Part shown: positions 47,473 through 56,123 of the stretch, one piece after another | How positions within the stretch are numbered: position 1 is the first letter of the stretch | Layout of the letters: the number at the start of each line of letters is the position of its first letter | The notes under the pieces: model-generated | Told to the model about the DNA's origin: nothing | Database searches by the model: none | The model's input: the letters and a program-made list of their open reading frames with translations, nothing else | Program-made: the position numbers and the translations under genes | Assembly (NCBI GenBank): GCA_946478525.1 | Contig: CAMLCH010000003.1 | Location: 1 to 64,000 of the forward strand | Direction: 5' to 3' | Source of the DNA: Snodgrassella alvi_G | GTDB lineage: Bacteria > Pseudomonadota > Gammaproteobacteria > Burkholderiales > Neisseriaceae | DNA length: 64,000 nucleotides

Positions 47473-47607
47473 TTACACAGCCAAACGTTTACGGCCTTTG
47501 GCACGACGAGCAGCCAACACAGCACGTCCGCCACGAGTTTTGCTACGAACCAGAAAGCCATGAGTGCGTTTGCGACGGGTAACGGATGGTTGATAAGTGC
47601 GTTTCAT
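47473..47607 (-). CDS. rpmH: 50S ribosomal protein L34
   Basis: A 44-residue, highly basic protein: MKRTYQPSVTRRKRTHGF at the start and RRAKGRKRLAV at the end, matching L34 exactly in length and pattern. It is the first gene of rpmH-rnpA-yidD-yidC. A near-consensus promoter lies 37 bp upstream. Confidence 0.97.
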   Translation of the reverse strand: MKRTYQPSVTRRKRTHGFLVRSKTRGGRAVLAARRAKGRKRLAV

Positions 47608-47643
47608 AATTTATTCCCGAATTAACTTTAAATAAAACGTAGC

Positions 47644-47672
47644 ATTACACAACAAGAACAGCACTTTGTCAA
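47644..47672 (-). promoter_or_regulatory. Sigma-70 promoter of rpmH
   Basis: On the minus strand TTGACA (47667-47672), a 17-bp spacer and TGTAAT (47644-47649). Confidence 0.75.
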
Positions 47673-47727
47673 TGTGTATAGGTTATTACCTGACTTAGCA
47701 AAACCGTCTTTACGTAAGTACAAAACA

Positions 47728-47756
47728 TAGTCAGCATTTTGATTTATGCGTATAAT
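47728..47756 (+). promoter_or_regulatory. Probable dnaA promoter
   Basis: TAGTCA (47728-47733), a 17-bp spacer and a perfect TATAAT (47751-47756), about 74 bp before the dnaA ATG. Confidence 0.5.
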
Positions 47757-47829
47757 TAGTGCAATACACGTTATATGATACCCGTATTTCGCCTCTTTTC
47801 TCCGATTTAACCCAACTTAAGCCATTAGC

Positions 47830-49425
47830 ATGACTTTCACCGAGTTTTGGCCACAGTGCCTGTTACATCTGCAACAAAATCTACCTGCACAGCAATACCA
47901 GATGTGGATTGCGCCATTAACTGTAGGCGAAGAAAATGGCAAATGGGTTTTATTTGCTCGTAATACTTTTACGTTTAACCATGTACGCGACCGATTCTGG
48001 TCTGCCATTGAAGAGGCCTGTCTAACCATAAATGCCGACAGTAAACTGCCTTTAATACTGAAAATTGGTCAGGGACAGCTATTACCAGCAGCAGCAAAAT
48101 CCGATAATATACCAGCGCAAACCAAACCAGCTAACGAACCAGCAAAAGTTAATGACGTCGTTGCCACTATTGCTTCGCCACAAAACTCTAAACCGCCAGT
48201 TGAACTAAAAAGCACCGTTTCTGCTCAGGATATCATTGCCAAACGCCTGCGCAATCAATCGTCTAAAACGGTATCTAATACCGGGCAATCTGAAGATCAT
48301 ACCGTTAAGGGTAAACAACCTAAAACAGAAAAATCCGCAACTGCTGCATTATCTTCTGAAAATGAGAATGCAAGCGAACAAGCTAAAAAAAACCGTTATC
48401 TGGACACCAATTTAAATCCGGAACATACTTTTGCCACACTAGTACAAGGTAAAGGTAACCGTTTAGCCCATGCGGCCGCCTTATCCATAGCAGAAAACCC
48501 CGGCAACAGCATGTATAACCCGTTTTTTGTTTATGGTAGCACTGGTTTGGGTAAAACCCACTTGGTTCAGGCCATTGGTAATCAATTATTTACCACCAAT
48601 CCTAAAGTCAAAATTCGTTATATTCATGCCGATGAATTCATTCGCGGTATTATGAACGCCTTTCATGCCAAGTCCTTTGATGCCATGCGCCTGCAATATC
48701 AGCAAGTTGATCTGCTGATTATGGACGACGTGCAATTTATTGCCGGGAAAGACCGTACCATGGAAGAGTTTTTCTACGTTTATAATCACCTGATCGACGA
48801 AAAAAAACAGGTTATACTCACTTGTGATACTCTGCCTTCACATATCGATGGCATGGATGATCGTCTGAAATCGCGGTTTTCATGGGGATTAAGTCTTGAG
48901 CTGGAACCACCTGAACTGGAAATGCGCGTAGCCATTTTGCAGAAAAAAGCAGAACTGGCACAAGTGAAACTCGAAGACGAAGCCGCATTTTTCATTGCCA
49001 AACATATTCGCAGCAATGTACGTGAACTGGAAGGTGCATTCAAACGTGTGGTTGCACAGAGCCGTTTTGCCAGTCGTCCGATTGATGTCGGTTTAGCAAC
49101 CGAAGCGTTACAGGATATTCTGGCAGTTAACCATAAACCAATGACACTGGAGCACATTCAGAATACCGTTGCTAAATTCTACGGTATTACCATCAGCGAT
49201 ATGGTTGGCAAAAAGCGTACCCGTAATTTGGCTCGTCCGCGGCAAATGGCCATGACACTGGCCAAAGAACTGACACAGCTAAGTTTACCGGCAATTGGCA
49301 GTGGATTCGGTGGTCGTGACCATACTACCGTTATGCATGCTGTAAAAAGTATTACCAAACTACGCAAAGATGATGCCGAAACGGCCAAAGCGTATGAAAC
49401 CTTAATGATGATTTTACGAGATTAA
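47830..49425 (+). CDS. dnaA: Chromosomal replication initiator DnaA
   Basis: AAA+ initiator that binds DnaA boxes and opens oriC. Domain I (FWPQCLLHLQQNLPAQQYQMWI) is at the start. A long, low-complexity domain II linker covers about residues 85-195. Domain III has Walker A GSTGLGKTH (about 238) and Walker B LLIMDDVQF. Domain IV ends with the DnaA-box-binding signature around GGRDHTTVMHA. The linker makes the protein somewhat long at 531 residues. Followed by dnaN with a 22-nt gap. Confidence 0.98.
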   Translation: MTFTEFWPQCLLHLQQNLPAQQYQMWIAPLTVGEENGKWVLFARNTFTFNHVRDRFWSAIEEACLTINADSKLPLILKIGQGQLLPAAAKSDNIPAQTKPANEPAKVNDVVATIASPQNSKPPVELKSTVSAQDIIAKRLRNQSSKTVSNTGQSEDHTVKGKQPKTEKSATAALSSENENASEQAKKNRYLDTNLNPEHTFATLVQGKGNRLAHAAALSIAENPGNSMYNPFFVYGSTGLGKTHLVQAIGNQLFTTNPKVKIRYIHADEFIRGIMNAFHAKSFDAMRLQYQQVDLLIMDDVQFIAGKDRTMEEFFYVYNHLIDEKKQVILTCDTLPSHIDGMDDRLKSRFSWGLSLELEPPELEMRVAILQKKAELAQVKLEDEAAFFIAKHIRSNVRELEGAFKRVVAQSRFASRPIDVGLATEALQDILAVNHKPMTLEHIQNTVAKFYGITISDMVGKKRTRNLARPRQMAMTLAKELTQLSLPAIGSGFGGRDHTTVMHAVKSITKLRKDDAETAKAYETLMMILRD

Positions 49426-49447
49426 ACAAGGATCAAGGATATAGAGT

Positions 49448-50551
49448 ATGCTAATACTACAAGCAGAACGCGACAGTTTGCTCAAACCATTGCAAGCCGT
49501 AACCGGTATTGTTGAGCGTCGCCATACCCTGCCTATTTTGTCCAATGTTTTATTGGAAAGCCACCAGGGGGAAACAAAATTTCTGGCCACCGATCTGGAA
49601 ATTCAGATTGATACCATTGGTCCACAAAGTGAAGCGGAAGATTTTCGTATTACCACCAATGCCAAAAAACTTCAGGACATTCTGCGTGCCCTGCCGGCCG
49701 GTTCTATTGTGTCGTTAGACTGGAGTAATAACCGACTGGTTCTGAAAGCAGGGAAAAGTCGTTTCAATTTACAAACCCTTCCTGCTGAGGATTTTCCCTT
49801 AATGAGCGTGGAACAGAACGTGGATGCAATATTCACACTGTCACAGGAAACTTTTCGGGAAATGTTATCTCAGGTGCAATACAGCATGGCCATTCAGGAC
49901 ATTCGCTACTACCTGAATGGATTATTAATGCAGACTGAAGGCAATCAGCTGCGTCTGGTGGCTACCGATGGACATCGTTTAGCCTACGCTGCCTGCAATA
50001 TTGATGCTGATTTACCTAAAGCAGAAGTCATTCTGCCACGTAAAACAGTACTGGAATTACTGAAATTGCTGACTTTTCCAGAACAACCTATTACGGTTGA
50101 ATTACTCAATAATCAAGTGCGCTTTCGCTGTAACGACACCATTATTGTTTCCAAAGTAGTAGATGGTAAATTCCCGGACTACAATCGCGTCATACCACTG
50201 GATAACGATAAAATCTTCTTAGCTAACCGTACTGAGTTACTGGGTGCACTGGAACGCGCAGCTATTCTGGCGAACGAAAAATTCCGTGGTGCCCGTCTAC
50301 AAATTCAACCGGGACTGTTAAGTGTTACCTGCAACAATAATGAGCAGGAAGAAGCCCGTGAAGAGCTGGAAATCGCATATCAGGGTGATACACTGGAAGT
50401 AGGATTTAACATTAACTATCTGATGGATGTACTGCGCAATGTGCATGCCGATGATTTACAGTTAGCATTTGGTGATGCCAATCGCTCCACCTTATTTACT
50501 ATTCCCAGCAATCCCAATTTCAAATATATTGTAATGCCCATGCGCATTTAA
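49448..50551 (+). CDS. dnaN: DNA polymerase III beta sliding clamp
   Basis: A 367-residue ring-forming clamp with three similar domains. Visible family blocks are the N-terminus LQAERDSLLKPLQAVTGIVERRHTLPILSNVLL, VATDGHRLAYA in the middle and the C-terminal YIVMPMRI. It is co-transcribed with dnaA and ends at a large hairpin. Confidence 0.98.
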   Translation: MLILQAERDSLLKPLQAVTGIVERRHTLPILSNVLLESHQGETKFLATDLEIQIDTIGPQSEAEDFRITTNAKKLQDILRALPAGSIVSLDWSNNRLVLKAGKSRFNLQTLPAEDFPLMSVEQNVDAIFTLSQETFREMLSQVQYSMAIQDIRYYLNGLLMQTEGNQLRLVATDGHRLAYAACNIDADLPKAEVILPRKTVLELLKLLTFPEQPITVELLNNQVRFRCNDTIIVSKVVDGKFPDYNRVIPLDNDKIFLANRTELLGALERAAILANEKFRGARLQIQPGLLSVTCNNNEQEEAREELEIAYQGDTLEVGFNINYLMDVLRNVHADDLQLAFGDANRSTLFTIPSNPNFKYIVMPMRI

Positions 50552-50571
50552 TTGTTATTACAACCACTTAT

Positions 50572-50637
50572 AAACTGCCGTAAGTCATCAACAGGATTTA
50601 AAAATAATCCAGACATGACTTACGGCAGTTTAGTTTT
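50572..50637 (+). terminator. Large hairpin terminator after dnaN
   Basis: A perfect 17-bp stem (50572-50588 with 50615-50631) has an inner GGATT/AATCC pairing and is followed by TAGTTTT. It separates dnaA-dnaN from gyrB. Confidence 0.8.
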
Positions 50638-50700
50638 ACATACTATCTAATAACTCTAGATAAACTGCAAGTAAAACATCATGTTAAACAGATATATTAT

Positions 50701-50729
50701 CTGAAAAAAAATCAGTTTTCTGCTATAAT
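50701..50729 (+). promoter_or_regulatory. gyrB promoter with extended -10
   Basis: CTGAAA (50701-50706), a 17-bp spacer ending in TGC, then TATAAT (50724-50729). The transcript would have a leader of about 110 nt. Confidence 0.6.
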
Positions 50730-50845
50730 ATAAACTTTGGTCTTGCGTGTTTGGGCAGTTATTGATCTTTCTTGAAAACAGAAACTAACTGGCTGTATAA
50801 CAATCACCTGGATGACCAGTTTTTCAGATTTAGTAAAGAATACTT

Positions 50846-53236
50846 ATGACAGATCACAATTCTGAAGATTACGGCGCTGACAGCATTAAGGTATTAAAAG
50901 GTCTGGATGCTGTACGTAAACGTCCCGGTATGTATATTGGTGATACCCAAGACGGTACCGGCTTACATCACATGGTATTTGAAGTTCTCGATAATGCCAT
51001 TGATGAAGCTTTAGGTGGTTATTGTGATCACATCACCGTCGCCGTAAATGCCGATAATTCCATCACCATTGAAGACAATGGCCGTGGCATTCCGACAGAT
51101 ATGCACCCGGAAGAACATCGTTCAGCTGCCGAAGTCATCATGACGATTTTACATGCTGGTGGCAAATTTGATAACAATAGTTACAAAATTTCCGGTGGCT
51201 TACATGGCGTGGGCGTTTCTGTCGTCAATGCTTTGTCAGACTGGTTGCGACTGACTATCTACCGCAACAACAAAGAACATTTCGTAGAATTTCGTCATGG
51301 CGATGCGGTAGCACCATTAACCGTAGTTGGCGACACGGACAAACAAGGTACTCGGGTGCAGTTTCTGGCCAGTACAGAAACCTTTGGCACCGTTGATTAT
51401 CACTTCGACATTCTGGCTAAACGCATTCGCGAATTATCGTTCTTAAACAATGGTGTTAGCATTGAACTGTTTGATAAGCGCGATGGCAAACACGAAAACT
51501 TTGCGTTTAGTGGCGGTGTGGCTGGCTTTGTACAATATATGAATCGTAACAAAACCGCTTTGCATGACAAAGTTTTTTATGCCAACGGTGAAAAAGAAGG
51601 CATGAGTGTCGAATGTGCCATGCAATGGAATGATAGTTATCAGGAAAATGTACAGTGCTTTACTAACAATATTCCGCAGCGAGATGGCGGATCCCATCTG
51701 ACAGCATTACGTCAGGTGATGACTCGTACTATCAATAACTACATTGAAGCCAATGAAGTAGCGAAAAAAGCCAAAGTAGACACCAATGGCGATGATATGC
51801 GCGAAGGACTAACTTGCGTATTATCAGTGAAGCTTCCTGATCCGAAATTTTCATCACAAACCAAAGATAAACTGGTCTCAAGTGAAATTGGTCCGGTTGT
51901 TAATGAAGTTTTAAGCAAAGCACTGTCTGAATTTCTGGAAGAAAATCCAAACGAAGCCAAAATCATCACCGGTAAAATCGTTGATGCAGCACGAGCACGT
52001 GAAGCAGCACGTAAAGCACGGGAAATAACCCGGCGCAAAGGGGTGATGGATGGCCTTGGCTTACCCGGCAAACTGGCAGACTGTCAGGAAAAAGACCCCG
52101 CGTTATCAGAATTATATCTGGTCGAAGGTGACTCAGCTGGCGGATCAGCCAAACAAGGGCGTGATCGCAAATTTCAAGCCATCTTACCGCTTAAAGGTAA
52201 AATTTTGAATGTTGAAAAAGCCCGCTTTGAAAAAATGCTGGCCAGTCAGGAAGTAGCCACCCTAATCACTGCCTTAGGCGCCGGTATTGGTAAGGAAGAA
52301 TTCAATCCGGAAAAATTACGTTACCATCGTATCATTATCATGACCGATGCCGACGTAGACGGAGCTCATATTCGCACCCTATTGCTGACTTTCTTCTACC
52401 GACAAATGCCTGAATTAGTGGAGCGTGGATTTGTGTATATTGCTCAGCCACCACTATACAAAGCAAAACACGGTAAGCAGGAACGTTATCTAAAAGACGA
52501 ATTTGAAAAAGACCAATTCCTCTTGAGTCTGGCGCTGGATAAAGCACAACTCATCATTGATGATAACAAGCTGGAAGGTAATGCCCTAGCGGAAATTGCC
52601 AAACAGTTTATTATGGCACGTAACATGGTAGCGCGCGAAAGTCGCATCATCGACAGCGCCGTATTAAATGCCTTGCTTTATAATAACGAAGATCTGGATC
52701 TTAGCACCATGGCAACAGCCGATGCTGCGGTTGCAAAATTATCTGCCATTATTAAGGATGATAACCTTAAACTGGAACGTATCGGTGCAGATGATGAAGT
52801 GCAAATGATCAAAATCACCCGCCAGCTCCATGGTAACCAAATGGTTAGCTATCTGGAGCAAAAATTCGCAGAAAGCCGTCCATATCAAATTATTCGGCAG
52901 ACAGCGGCCACATTAAGCGGAATGGTTGATGCTCAAATTGAGGTGATTAAAGGTGAAAATTCAACCACAGTGACCGGCTTTGCACAGGCACTGGATTTAT
53001 TAATGACCAATGCCCAAAAAGGATTAGCTATTCAGCGCTACAAAGGGCTGGGTGAAATGAATCCCGAACAATTATGGGAAACGACCATGGATCCGACTGT
53101 ACGCCGGTTGCTGAAAGTCAAAATTGAAGATGCCATGGCTGCAGACGATGTATTCGTTACTTTAATGGGTGATGAAGTTGAGCCACGTCGTGCTTTTATC
53201 GAAAACAATGCCTTAAATGCACAGGTTGATATTTAA
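50846..53236 (+). CDS. gyrB: DNA gyrase subunit B
   Basis: ATPase subunit of gyrase, which introduces negative supercoils. The GHKL ATP site includes EVLDNAIDEA, EDNGRGIP and GGLHGVGVSVVNALS. The TOPRIM domain has EGDSAGGSAKQGRDR and DADVDGAHI. The C-terminus has QRYKGLGEMNPEQLWETTMDP. The 796-residue length is typical for Gram-negative GyrB with its insert. It has its own promoter and terminator. Confidence 0.98.
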   Translation: MTDHNSEDYGADSIKVLKGLDAVRKRPGMYIGDTQDGTGLHHMVFEVLDNAIDEALGGYCDHITVAVNADNSITIEDNGRGIPTDMHPEEHRSAAEVIMTILHAGGKFDNNSYKISGGLHGVGVSVVNALSDWLRLTIYRNNKEHFVEFRHGDAVAPLTVVGDTDKQGTRVQFLASTETFGTVDYHFDILAKRIRELSFLNNGVSIELFDKRDGKHENFAFSGGVAGFVQYMNRNKTALHDKVFYANGEKEGMSVECAMQWNDSYQENVQCFTNNIPQRDGGSHLTALRQVMTRTINNYIEANEVAKKAKVDTNGDDMREGLTCVLSVKLPDPKFSSQTKDKLVSSEIGPVVNEVLSKALSEFLEENPNEAKIITGKIVDAARAREAARKAREITRRKGVMDGLGLPGKLADCQEKDPALSELYLVEGDSAGGSAKQGRDRKFQAILPLKGKILNVEKARFEKMLASQEVATLITALGAGIGKEEFNPEKLRYHRIIIMTDADVDGAHIRTLLLTFFYRQMPELVERGFVYIAQPPLYKAKHGKQERYLKDEFEKDQFLLSLALDKAQLIIDDNKLEGNALAEIAKQFIMARNMVARESRIIDSAVLNALLYNNEDLDLSTMATADAAVAKLSAIIKDDNLKLERIGADDEVQMIKITRQLHGNQMVSYLEQKFAESRPYQIIRQTAATLSGMVDAQIEVIKGENSTTVTGFAQALDLLMTNAQKGLAIQRYKGLGEMNPEQLWETTMDPTVRRLLKVKIEDAMAADDVFVTLMGDEVEPRRAFIENNALNAQVDI

Positions 53237-53253
53237 CATTTAATTATTAGCTC

Positions 53254-53285
53254 AAAAAAAGGATGGCTATGCCATCCTTTTTTAT
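53254..53285 (+). terminator. Intrinsic terminator of gyrB
   Basis: GGATGGC/GCCATCC with a TAT loop, flanked by seven As and a run of Ts. Confidence 0.92.
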
Positions 53286-53677
53286 TATCCGTAAGCATTT
53301 TAACCGTTATAAAAACATCGTACTATCAAGACAGTATTCTAAATTAACAGATAATCAGACAATCGCAGCAATAGAAAAATATAAGGGAAAATAACTGATA
53401 TTCAAACAAAGATTAAAAAGATTTAATTTAATTCTCTACTGTCAAAATACGTCCGCAAAAACATCCAGCAAAACTATTTATTACTGAACGTAAGTACTCT
53501 ATTTACATTAAACTATCACATCCATTTTTTAGTATCAGACTCTATGAAAAAGTCACCAACCTGACAAATTAATGTCAATGGACTTTATAAAATCAACCAT
53601 TAAAAATTGATTAAAGATTTTGCATACAGATAAACCAATACGTCCAGCATATCGACACATAAAGTTTCCTGTGTAAA
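53286..53677. other. AT-rich intergenic region after gyrB
   Basis: No gene, repeat or RNA recognised. The DNA to the right, up to about 54.7 kb, stays AT-rich. Confidence 0.5.
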
Positions 53678-54025
53678 TTATGCTAATTTATCCTCTTTAT
53701 GCTTATTTCCCCATTGGCAGAGCATATCCAATATAGGTACTAAAGACTTCCCACGTTCTAATAACCCATATTCAACTTTGGGTGGGATTTGGGGATATTC
53801 TTTTCTAAAAATTAATTTGTCTTTCTCCATTTCTTTCAAAGTATTACTCAGTGTTTTAAAAGAAATTCCTTTAATACTTCGTTTAAGTTCATTAAACCTC
53901 ATTGATGGTTGATTTTCATTTAGCCAGTAAAGAATAACAATCTTATATTTGCCTCTGATTATAGAAAGCGTGTAATTAAATCCACTATTCTCAAAATTAT
54001 CTTCGCCACAATGATTATTTTCCAT
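53678..54025 (-). CDS. HxlR-family regulator (YodB/HypR-like)
   Basis: A 115-residue winged-helix repressor. The HxlR pattern is clear: IIRGKYKIVILYWL, MRFNELKRSIKGISFKTLSNTLKEMEKD, and PPKVEYGLLERGKSL. A cysteine at residue 6 is placed like the redox-sensing cysteine of Bacillus YodB, and a second lies near the C-terminus (MLCQWGN). It is divergent from an NAD(P)H oxidoreductase gene, which it probably represses. The codon use is more AT-rich than in nearby housekeeping genes, which suggests acquisition. Confidence 0.88.
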   Translation of the reverse strand: MENNHCGEDNFENSGFNYTLSIIRGKYKIVILYWLNENQPSMRFNELKRSIKGISFKTLSNTLKEMEKDKLIFRKEYPQIPPKVEYGLLERGKSLVPILDMLCQWGNKHKEDKLA

Positions 54026-54046
54026 ATTTACACTCTCCCTAAAGAT

Positions 54047-54071
54047 AGTACATAACAGTAATTACCGTACT
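54047..54071. promoter_or_regulatory. Candidate HxlR operator
   Basis: The inverted repeat AGTAC...GTACT (54047-54051 with 54067-54071) surrounds a GTAATTAC palindrome in the 113-bp divergent promoter region. Confidence 0.4.
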
Positions 54072-54138
54072 TTAAAATTAATTGTATTAATACTACTATG
54101 ACTTAAATTTTTACAAAACATAAAAAGGAATATTAACC

Positions 54139-54699
54139 ATGAAACGCACTTTAGTTATTGCTGCTCATCCCCATTTGGCTTCTTCAACTGTTAACCAATG
54201 CTGGCTCAATAAATTAAATCAATATAATCAACAAATCACCATACATGATATCTATTTGCACTATCCATCCTATAAAATAGACTCTGGTTTTGAACAGAGC
54301 TTAGTTGAAAATCATCAAAATTTGGTTATTCAATTTCCAATTTACTGGTTTAATTGTCCTCCATTACTAAAACTGTGGTTAGATAAAGTTTTTACGTACG
54401 GCTGGGCTTTTGGTAGTTCAGGAGATAAACTAAAAAATAAGAAAATAGGTTTAGCAGTTTCAGCAGGTATCAAGAAAGCCGACTATTCACCCACAGGACA
54501 CTATAAATATACGCTTGAGCAAATTCTCAAACCATTTGAATTAACTATAAATTACGTTAATGCCCATTACCAACCAATTTTTGCTATTTATGGCGCAAAT
54601 AATGAGCCAAATTACCCGGATAAAATTACGCTGAACGATATCAATAAAAGCGCCGATGATTATGTCAAATGGATGAAAAAATTAGGAATGTTAATATAA
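54139..54699 (+). CDS. Flavodoxin-like NAD(P)H-dependent oxidoreductase
   Basis: A 186-residue member of the NQO1/KefF/YdeQ group. The phosphate loop is VIAAHPHLASSTVNQ (residues 6-20), FQFPIYWFNCPPLLKLWLDKVFTYGWAFG-type residues form the FMN site near 70-95 (seen as IQFPIYWFNCPPLLKLWLDK), and SAGIKKADYSP follows. Such enzymes reduce quinones or electrophiles. AAAGGA is upstream of the ATG. It is divergent from the HxlR regulator. Confidence 0.87.
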   Translation: MKRTLVIAAHPHLASSTVNQCWLNKLNQYNQQITIHDIYLHYPSYKIDSGFEQSLVENHQNLVIQFPIYWFNCPPLLKLWLDKVFTYGWAFGSSGDKLKNKKIGLAVSAGIKKADYSPTGHYKYTLEQILKPFELTINYVNAHYQPIFAIYGANNEPNYPDKITLNDINKSADDYVKWMKKLGMLI

Positions 54700-55157
54700 A
54701 ATCTTTGATTAAAGCAGATTAATAATTGTTTTTAATAAATATATTCTTACTTCAAAAAACTCTGGTATAAAATTTTATATCAATACAGTTTGCACTTAAT
54801 GAGTTTAGTGAAGAAAGAAATTTTATAACCGCATGAATATTTGTACAAAATTTATTAGTTTATAATCAGCCTCATATAATGGTGATAACACATTGATAGT
54901 GACAACAGGTAAGTCAAAAATCACCCAGCCAGATTCTAGCTAAGAGAAGAGCAGATAAAATGATATTGACATCATAAAAATCTATTGAAACCAATATAAT
55001 TTAAAGCTTGATTTAGCATAATAATGAATTGCAGTTATCTTTAATAGTTCAAATACTATTTATTAGTTTTTGAAATTCTATCATTTAAGATTTATGTCGC
55101 ATTTAATTATCATGTGCAAACATTAAAGATTATTAGCGGTATAAACGGGCTGGCAAG
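54700..55157. other. AT-rich intergenic region before galU
   Basis: No gene or RNA recognised. Confidence 0.5.
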
Positions 55158-55200
55158 GTAATTAGTCAATCTGTCACAATACAACATATTGACTAATTAC
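55158..55200 (-). terminator. Hairpin downstream of galU
   Basis: A 13-bp perfect inverted repeat (55158-55170 with 55188-55200) with a 17-nt loop lies about 50 nt past the galU stop. No long T-run is present. Confidence 0.55.
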
Positions 55201-55250
55201 AGATTACCAATAGCAATTTAATCGATTATTTATCCAAAGAACAAAAAATT

Positions 55251-56123
55251 TTAACACATCATACGCTGCAACAACTGTTTAAATTCTTTACCAACTAAGG
55301 GATGTTTCATCCCATAGGCAACAGTTGCTTCGAGATAACCGAGCTTATCGCCACAATCATAGCGTTTGCCATTGATTGCATAAGCGATCATTTTTTCATC
55401 AGTTAGCAGACGTGCTATAGCATCGGTTAGTTGAATTTCCCCACCTGCCCCTATGGGTAAATTAGTGAGAAAATCGAAGATACGGGCAGATAAAATATAA
55501 CGTCCCACTACGCCTAAGTTTGAAGGAGCTTCATCAGGATGAGGTTTTTCAATAATATTGCGAATATAATCGAACCCTTGTTGACGTGCTACTTCAACAA
55601 TACCATAAGCACCAGTTTGCTGGGGATCAACGCTCTCTACTCCAAGCACATTAAATCCGGTTTGATTATAAACGGCCATCATCTGGCTTAATGCGCCGGG
55701 ATGGGCATCAATCAAATCGTCTGCCAGCACCACAGCAAAGGGATCATTACCAATTGCGGCACGACTACATAATACCGCATGTCCCAGACCCAAAGCCTCT
55801 GGTTGGCGGATATACAGGCAGGTAACATTGGGTGGCAAAATATCTTGTACAAAGTCCAGCAATTTGTTTTTATTGCGATAAGCCAGTTCGGTTTCCAACT
55901 CATATGCTTTATCAAAATGATCTTCAATACAGCGCTTATTGCGTCCGGTAATGAATACCAATTCGGTACAACCAGCAGCCACCGCTTCTTCTACTGCATA
56001 CTGAATTAGCGGTTTATCAACAATTGGCAGCATCTCTTTCGGACTGGCTTTGGTTGCTGGCAAAAAGCGCGTTCCCATTCCGGCTACTGGAAACACACAT
56101 TTACGGATTGCTTTGATGTTCAT
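55251..56123 (-). CDS. galU: UTP-glucose-1-phosphate uridylyltransferase
   Basis: Makes UDP-glucose for polysaccharides and galactose use. The nucleotide-binding N-terminus is CVFPVAGMGTRFLPATKASPKEML (seen as FPVAGMGTRFLPATKA), and further blocks are LGLGHAVLCSR, VVLADDLID and GAYGIVE. The 290-residue length is standard. The ATG overlaps the ligA stop by one base (TAATG), so the two are translationally coupled. Confidence 0.97.
   Translation of the reverse strand: MNIKAIRKCVFPVAGMGTRFLPATKASPKEMLPIVDKPLIQYAVEEAVAAGCTELVFITGRNKRCIEDHFDKAYELETELAYRNKNKLLDFVQDILPPNVTCLYIRQPEALGLGHAVLCSRAAIGNDPFAVVLADDLIDAHPGALSQMMAVYNQTGFNVLGVESVDPQQTGAYGIVEVARQQGFDYIRNIIEKPHPDEAPSNLGVVGRYILSARIFDFLTNLPIGAGGEIQLTDAIARLLTDEKMIAYAINGKRYDCGDKLGYLEATVAYGMKHPLVGKEFKQLLQRMMC

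Noticed and set aside
47608..47829. Chromosome origin (oriC) between rpmH and dnaA
   Set aside because: I found no cluster of DnaA boxes (TTATNCACA) here, nor in the dnaA-dnaN or dnaN-gyrB gaps. A single perfect box lies inside rpmE. The origin is probably near but cannot be placed.
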